From assembly GCA_030549495.1 (NCBI GenBank), contig JAUIRK010000771.1, positions 1 through 64,000 on the forward strand: 64,000 nt of DNA, given 5' to 3'. The notes beneath the pieces are model-generated. The model searched no databases. It was given only the letters and a program-made list of their open reading frames with translations, and was not told where the DNA came from. Shown here piece after piece: positions 58,320-64,000 of this stretch. Position numbers and translations under genes: made by a program. Position 1 is the stretch's first letter, and each line of letters begins with the position of its first letter. The stretch comes from Nectonema munidae. Lineage: Eukaryota > Nematomorpha > Nectonematoida > Nectonematidae.

Positions 58320-59290
58320 TTTTTCTTTTTTCAGCAATGTTTCTTAAATAGTACTCATGTGGAGTGTTTGCTTCAGCATTACTACGAAACTGTTGCCTTG
58401 CAACAATTCAGAGCATTTCTGTGAAAACTTCTATCTTTTCAGCCATCACAAGACTTTCATTAAACACCTGGTTAAAATTTATTTCAATGTCATTCCGTTC
58501 TTTTTTATATAGTGAAATTATTTCAAAAATCATTTCATAAGCCTTAACTATATCAAGAGCTTTTCGTTGAAGTTTCACAGTAATTCCTGATAAATGGGAT
58601 TAGTATTGATAAACTGTCATGAAGACAACAATAAATTGAAAAGAGGTAATGCTGTGTAGAGATGTATCGCATATCCGCATCCTTATATGCGTATTATCCG
58701 CAAAAAATTTTACATCCTCATCCGCGGATTTTTTCATGTTAACATCCGCATCCGCAATTTAAAATCTTTACATTATAGGTACTTTTATGGATCCCAGATT
58801 TAAAAGTAAATTGTTCACCACTTTTGAAACAACAAATAAAGTAAAAACTTTCCTTTTGAATTTATATGATAACGATAAGATTAATAATAGTAGCATAGAA
58901 GTAAAAAGCTGCAAAAAATGAAGAAAAGTGCTAATGAAGTTTATTCCTCAGGTTTTTTTTACATTGGTGGATTAAAAAATGTAAAAAAGGAATTAAAATA
59001 GTAAGATACTGTAAAATATAAAACATAATTTTTTAAAATTCACATCTGATACATCACTAATGCTGTGTAATATTTGCTGTACACTACTTCGATTACTGTT
59101 ATCCCAGTCAGCAAAGCTAGTACCATAATCAAAATGACACTTGTAACCTATCATTTCTAAAGTCTCAACAATATATACAAAATTAATGCAAAAATACCTT
59201 TTGCCTTTCTCTGCCCAACATGTTTTACAAAAGTCTAATAATGACTTTCTTTTCATTCTTTGTATTATTATTTATAACCAATTCAAGAGT
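58320..59290 (-). pseudogene. ZMYM1-like hAT transposase relic
   Basis: Minus strand. 59256 to 58993 reads MKRKSLLDFCKTCWAEKGKR followed by FVYIVETLEMIGYKCHFDYG and NSNRSSVQQILHSISDVSD, the 'LCxTRWxxR...ALExI...ETxxxAxxLLxxI' region. Further on, 58605 to 58335 reads KLQRKALDIVKAYEMIFEII, SLYKKERNDIEINFNQVFNE and RQQFRSNAEANTPHEYYLRN, typical of zinc finger MYM-type protein 1-like hAT proteins. Between them lies a foreign insertion (about 58664-58990). At least one stop is present. Confidence 0.75.
58664..58790. mobile_element. hAT-like terminal fragment inside the ZMYM1-like relic
   Basis: AGAGATGTATCGCATATCCG followed by repeated ATCCGC words is a terminus seen in some hAT families. A related inverse end occurs at 25640-25690 (GCGCATCCGCGGATTTC then ACACATCTCTA). 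The partner end was not located. Confidence 0.4.
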
Positions 59291-61379
59291 GCCACTTCTT
59301 TTTGGACTATTTAAAAAGTACAAACAATTATGTTACGCAGAAAAGGTGATGAACAGCAATCAGTGATTACTAAATTTAAACAGTTAAAAAACAGTTAAAT
59401 TAAATTTAAATTTTTATATCAAATTATTTTTTTGATATTTATTCTTATTGCATACAAACCGGTCGCCATACTCTCAACATAGAAGGGCAAAACTCATTAT
59501 ATGGGGAGGGGTGAGCTAATAGAAAGCGTATAAATTTATATATCTTAAGGAAGGTCTAAGGGAGTAGGGTAACAACAATTTTGTTTAAATTTTATGTGGT
59601 CTAAGTACTAGAGAAGTTGACATATTTATTTCAGTGTTTTATATCTAAGTATTAGAGAAATTGACATTGGTGTTTTAGCGATTTTGTTATCAATGACTGC
59701 AGTGTCATTATAAATAATACATTTTTAGAACTTCGAACTTTTTCATATTTTTCCCTATCGTCATTTTTGTAGAGATAATTGCTAGCCAATCATGTTAGTA
59801 TAAATGGCAATTGACATTTGTATAGATAGGTACAATTGTCAATCATACCAGATTCTCATCTTTATCATGACAAAAAATTTCTGAATACATAGATCTCTCT
59901 TGTTTTCGAATTTCACATACAACTTTTTTCTCATGGTTTAAAATAAGCGACGCAATTGTGCCTTGCGATAAAAACATCACATAGTACCTTTAATTTTACC
60001 TATTTTTCCATTTAACTCATGAGTCTATTTACTTATTATATATTCACTTTTAACTGGTAATGTCATGCTTTGAAGTCTCACAGCACGTACTCAAACTCGG
60101 TTCTGAAGAAACTTTTGTTGGTTTTGCTGATAATTGTATATTTGCTTTTGTAATATAAACGACGCAATAAATATATACTATCGAATATCAAAATTTTCAG
60201 ATACATGGATACAAATACGCATAATCAAATGTATAATCTAGTAGATGTTAGTTTTCCATTTTAAAAATGCTGATGTAGATGCATTGCATATCTACATTTC
60301 ATGCATATCCAAATCTAAAAATTAATTTGTATGGTCCTCATTCGCAGATGGGAACATCAGATACATCACAAATTAATATATTACTTTCAGTTGAACCTTT
60401 TGCTAGAAGTATCAAAACACTCGAATAGCTTTGAAAAAGACTGCAAAAACAACATTAGCCTGGATGTCATGTTTCTAATACAACAATCTATTTTCTCATC
60501 AATTTGCTATAAAAGTGCACATATAAAAATCATCTGTATAAGACGCGCATGTTTAGAGTTTTTTTAGTAGGTTACCTCAGCCTATCCTGTGGAATTCAAC
60601 GGTCTTCTCAATACTTTTCTCGTTTTTAGTAGCTATCTTGAGTCATTATGCTCTTTCCTTGTATCATTTTAGGTACTTTTAGTGTCTCAAGCATCCCATT
60701 ATCTATTACTATTTCTTCTTTTTCAATGAGCTTTTTGTATTTTTTCTGTCTTTTAGGTGAAGAAACACACGCGTATAAGAAATTTTTTAATAGATATGGA
60801 ACTTTAAATAATTTTTCATAGAAGCAAGAGTAATATTTCATGTTAATGCGAGTATTTCTTTATTTTAGCTGCGGCGGAGGCATATGTGTAACTTTTTTTA
60901 AAAATATTCATCTTTTTTTATAGAAACTGCTTTAATCTTTTGAAATTAAATTTTTGATGATTTTATTTAACAAAAAATTCCTTTTCAGTACTCAATTTTA
61001 GTTAAAAGTTTTTAGATGAGTAAGGCTTTTTCTAACGGTTGAGCGTTTCAAATAGTAAATATTCATATGAAATCTGATTTCAATACATTAATATTTTTAT
61101 ATTTATCAAGCGAAATATTTTGGTAAAATTTCAAATTTCTTACTTCTTGGACCTATTTTACAATCATTATTTGACATTCACCGATTTAATTGACATTGTC
61201 AGTCCTTTTAACCTTATTCGTGACTTGCTATTTTTATTTCCTCAGTGAGGGAGGGGGTGAGGCTTTTTGACCCCCTTCTTTTTTTCTAAAATGTTAAATA
61301 TTTTTACAAAATTCTCGCGTGAAACGCCTAAATAATAATTGATTGTGAATCTCTTGGTGTCATTTATTTTTCATAAAAA
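59291..61379. other. Non-coding stretch
   Basis: No gene was recognised. Words such as CATTCGCAGATGGGAACATC with AGATACATCAC (60340-60370) may be another end of the hAT-like family noted at 58664. Short open frames at 60331-60841 lack similarity. Confidence 0.4.
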
Positions 61380-62730
61380 GCAATCCACCTGTCAAAAAAT
61401 CAATTAAAGCTGTCAATTAATGCCTAATATATAAACTTCAAAATATATTATAATTCTACATTTTTTGGCTAACCCTCACTGGGAAAAAAAAATCCCCCCC
61501 CTTTTAAATTAAAAAAAGCGTTTTTTTAAAATCTCCTGTTGTTTGGCTTAATATTGTCCTGATTTATTTAATAAACCAAATTTTGGTGATTAATTCAATC
61601 AAAATATTTCATCTGTCAGTAAATTAGCTTTTACAGGTGACTTATCGCCAAACACTTTGTTTCATTATTTTAAAATAAACTTATCCCCACACAGCAAATT
61701 TAACATGCTCAATTTGATTCTGAAAATATTTTTGTTACTCTAGATTTAAATTACGGTTATTGTTTAACTTTGGATAACTTGTGGTCAGGGTTGTGGAGTC
61801 GCAAGAATATTTGCCGACTCCGACTCCATTAATTTATATTTTTCCTACTCCGACTTCACCTATTTGTACTTTTTGAGACCGCAACTCCATTTATGTAAAT
61901 TTTTTAACATTAATGACTCCACATATATATAATTGTGCGAATTTGACTTTAAGAATTTATAAATCTCCAAAAAGTGTGATAACATGTAATATATTTCAAT
62001 GTCGGTTGTGAATGTTTATTTTAGATATTGTCTGAATTTTAGGCTTTCCTACCTTGTGTTGCAAGCAAAAAATTTTATCTATTTTCTTCAACATAATTTA
62101 TTAAAAAGTTCTATTGGTTTATATTTGTAGTTTAGTGTCTTCTTTGCATTTACCTCAAAAAGATTTTCAAATTATTGTCTATAACGAAATTTAATTGGTT
62201 AAAAATTTTTTTTCTAAAAACTTTCTACTCATAAACTAAGTTTGCTCCTTTACAAACTAATTTTAACATAAAATAAAAAAGTTCATTCTTTGAATTTTTC
62301 AGCCTTTTTCTATAGGTGGCAAAAATACAAGGCTTGGACTAAAATGATAAACTAATAGAGAAGATAGCCACTATTATTGGAAAAATGTGTATACGTGTTA
62401 TGGTTTCTAATATATATAAATATGATTATAAAATTTCAAGAGTATATCTAATGTAAACACTAAGTTATAGACATTGTAATATAAAAATTTTGTTGAAAAA
62501 AATGTACATTTGATTTTGATTGACAGTTTTTGACATGAGAGCCTCATTCAACTACCGTGAAAATAATATCAAAAGATGCAGCTATCGATTTTAAGGAAAA
62601 GTAACAAAGTTTGAAGGCATATAATTCAGCCAATTTTGTATAATAGAAATTTTAGTTGAGGGAAAGGAGGGGGGGGGGGAGGGTGGGATAAAATGCCCTC
62701 ACCCGTCATTAATAGGGTTAACATCTAACC
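61380..62730 (+). repeat. Dispersed repeat, copy B
   Basis: The same-order, same-orientation counterpart of 50270-52400: CTGTCAATTAATGCCTAATA and ATTTCATCTGTCAGTAAATT near 61410-61625, and TGATTGACAGTTTTTGACAT with CAAAAGATGCAGCTA near 62515-62585, ending near ATTAATAGGGTTAA. It seems to hold a single version of the tandem unit (AACATGCTCAATTTGATT near 61700) and is interrupted by a hAT-type fragment (61786-61935). Confidence 0.6.
61786..61935. mobile_element. hAT-type fragment (CAGGGTTGTGGAGTCG family)
   Basis: CAGGGTTGTGGAGTCGCAAG followed by repeated GACTCCGACTCC words is a terminus known from arthropod hAT-type non-autonomous elements. No matching right end or target duplication was found, so the copy is truncated. 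Confidence 0.55.
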
Positions 62731-63011
62731 TGTATATCAAATTTTTTTAATATAACCCACAATTTTTGGATAATGGAAAGCTTAACTTTATAATATTTAA
62801 ATTAGAAATTTATTTATACTTCTTTTAGGTAGTACAAGTAAACCTGTTTGAATGAATTAATCATCTTTTGAATTTTATCTTTGAGAAATTCAGAAATACT
62901 TTAACGTTGTGTCAAAATATTAATCATTTTCATGTTTGTTTATTGTAGAATGCATAATAAATCAATCAATATTAAATTCATTTTGCACAACACCTTGTTT
63001 TTTTCCTAAAG

Positions 63012-63076
63012 TAAAGACAGTTGTTCCTGGAGATATTTCACTTTCACAAATTGAAAAACTTAAAGGTATTCAAGGC
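63012..63076 (+). CDS. Exon-like segment, penultimate exon of an unidentified gene
   Basis: After a pyrimidine-rich acceptor (TTTTTTTCCTAAAG) the frame reads KTVVPGDISLSQIEKLKGIQ plus G and stops exactly at a perfect donor GTAAGT (63077). It is in phase with the exon-like segment at 63936. Upstream exons were not found. The protein is not recognised. Confidence 0.45.
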
Positions 63077-63935
63077 GTAAGTATTTACTATTTCTTAATC
63101 TGTGCTTGCCCAAAAGGATTCTTTTTTACTTAGCCATTTAGAAACACAACCAATTTTTTAGCCACATGAATGTTATTTTAACTAATCTTTGAAAAGCCTA
63201 ATTTTGAGTAATGCGGTGAAGAAAGGTTATAACGCGATATCGTTTACAACGCGGTATAATTTTGGTTCCTATATTTTCATGTTTTGTGCAGTGAAAATTA
63301 TAATTATAACAATCGATATTACTTGAATACATAATATACCAGAGGTGGGATGCAGTGCATGCATTCGATTTTTAAATTTTCGAAAAATGCTATTTTAACC
63401 AAAAAATTTGTTTTGAGCCAAATTTTATTCCATATTATGAAATCATAATGTTCCCAGCTAGTGCATGCTGCACGTTCTGCCAGCTTATACATCTCACTAT
63501 GCTTATACATCTCACTATACTATGCATGCGATTTCAATTCGCATTCATCTCCTTGCGCTCACTACTGTGCTTATATCTTTCGTACAAAATTTTCTATGTG
63601 GTCGTCAGCATAAAATTTGCGATGAAAGAAAAGTATTATTTGTGACGAAATTGTCATAAGTTGTACCTTTAAAATGAATATAGTTTTAATGCCGAACGTG
63701 CCAATATAGATTATTTTTTTAAAATATAAACAAAAAAAAGCTTAAGGAGACATAAATATATTACATAACGTGACATTTTTAAAATTTTCTCAAACTCCAA
63801 TCGTATTCATGTTACAACCCTGTTTCTTTCTCCTTAAAACTTTAAATTAAGAGATATCAAGATTTAACTAATGTTTTATCTATCGTTTGTGCTCCAATAA
63901 TGTGATTGCATCCATATTTTTTTTATTTCTTATAG

Positions 63936-63956
63936 GGTACTTTACTGGGTCTATAA
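63936..63956 (+). CDS. Exon-like segment with stop, end of an unidentified gene
   Basis: After a strong acceptor (TTTTTATTTCTTATAG) six codons GTLLGL and TAA (63954-63956) follow. Joined to the segment at 63012-63076 across an 859-base intron, the C-terminus would be SQIEKLKGIQGGTLLGL. The two good splice sites in matching phase are the evidence. A chance match cannot be excluded. Confidence 0.4.
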   Translation, partial: GTLLGL

Positions 63957-64000
63957 AGGCCACTGTAAAGTGTAAACCATTTCGATTTTTTATTGAATTT

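Noticed and set aside
1-64000. LTR retrotransposon, retrovirus or Polinton copies
   Set aside because: No protease, integrase, capsid or long terminal repeat pair was recognised. All RT sequence here is of LINE type.

Overview
The window is very AT-rich eukaryotic DNA with spliced genes, LINEs, hAT, Tc1/mariner/pogo and piggyBac relics and many short non-autonomous DNA elements. An arthropod is most likely, because the LINE and hAT families and the kinesin gene look arthropod. A copepod such as a sea louse would fit, but that is an inference. No bacterial-type operon, CRISPR array, retrovirus, LTR element or Polinton was seen.

The one gene that can be read end to end is a kinesin-6, KIF23/MKLP1 (pavarotti in flies). 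It runs on the + strand from 23841 to 43295 in about 20 exons and encodes about 833 residues. It has a full motor (P-loop, switch I, switch II), the kinesin-6 motor insert, a coiled-coil stalk, a basic serine site like the Aurora B/14-3-3 site of human MKLP1, and the C-terminal Arf6-binding-type domain. Eight introns are 50-84 bases. The other eleven exceed 570 bases, and most of those carry identifiable transposon insertions.

Left of KIF23 (1-23.8 kb) lie a decayed LINE RT (1.4-1.8 kb), a GC-rich tRNA-like island with a TTAA-repeat tail (2.6-3.0 kb), an almost full-length but broken LINE (3.2-6.5 kb), a Tc1/mariner/pogo-like element (7.7-8.3 kb), two hAT elements (9.4-10.6 kb), a possible promoter and first exon (11.6-11.85 kb), a small inverted-repeat element (12.6 kb), a deleted piggyBac (14.6-15.4 kb), a hAT relic (18.7 kb), a possible exon (19.1 kb), a composite LINE-containing repeat (20.1-21.2 kb) and an intact foldback-like element (22.2-23.0 kb).

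Right of KIF23 (43.3-64 kb) is a graveyard of hAT lineages (GTF2IRD2-like, ZBED5-like and ZMYM1-like relics plus short elements with 8-base target duplications), a large dispersed repeat present twice (50.3-52.4 and 61.4-62.7 kb), and a LINE with an RNase H-like region (54-56.7 kb). At the right edge two well-spliced exon-like segments (63.0 and 63.9 kb) look like the 3' end of an unidentified + strand gene.
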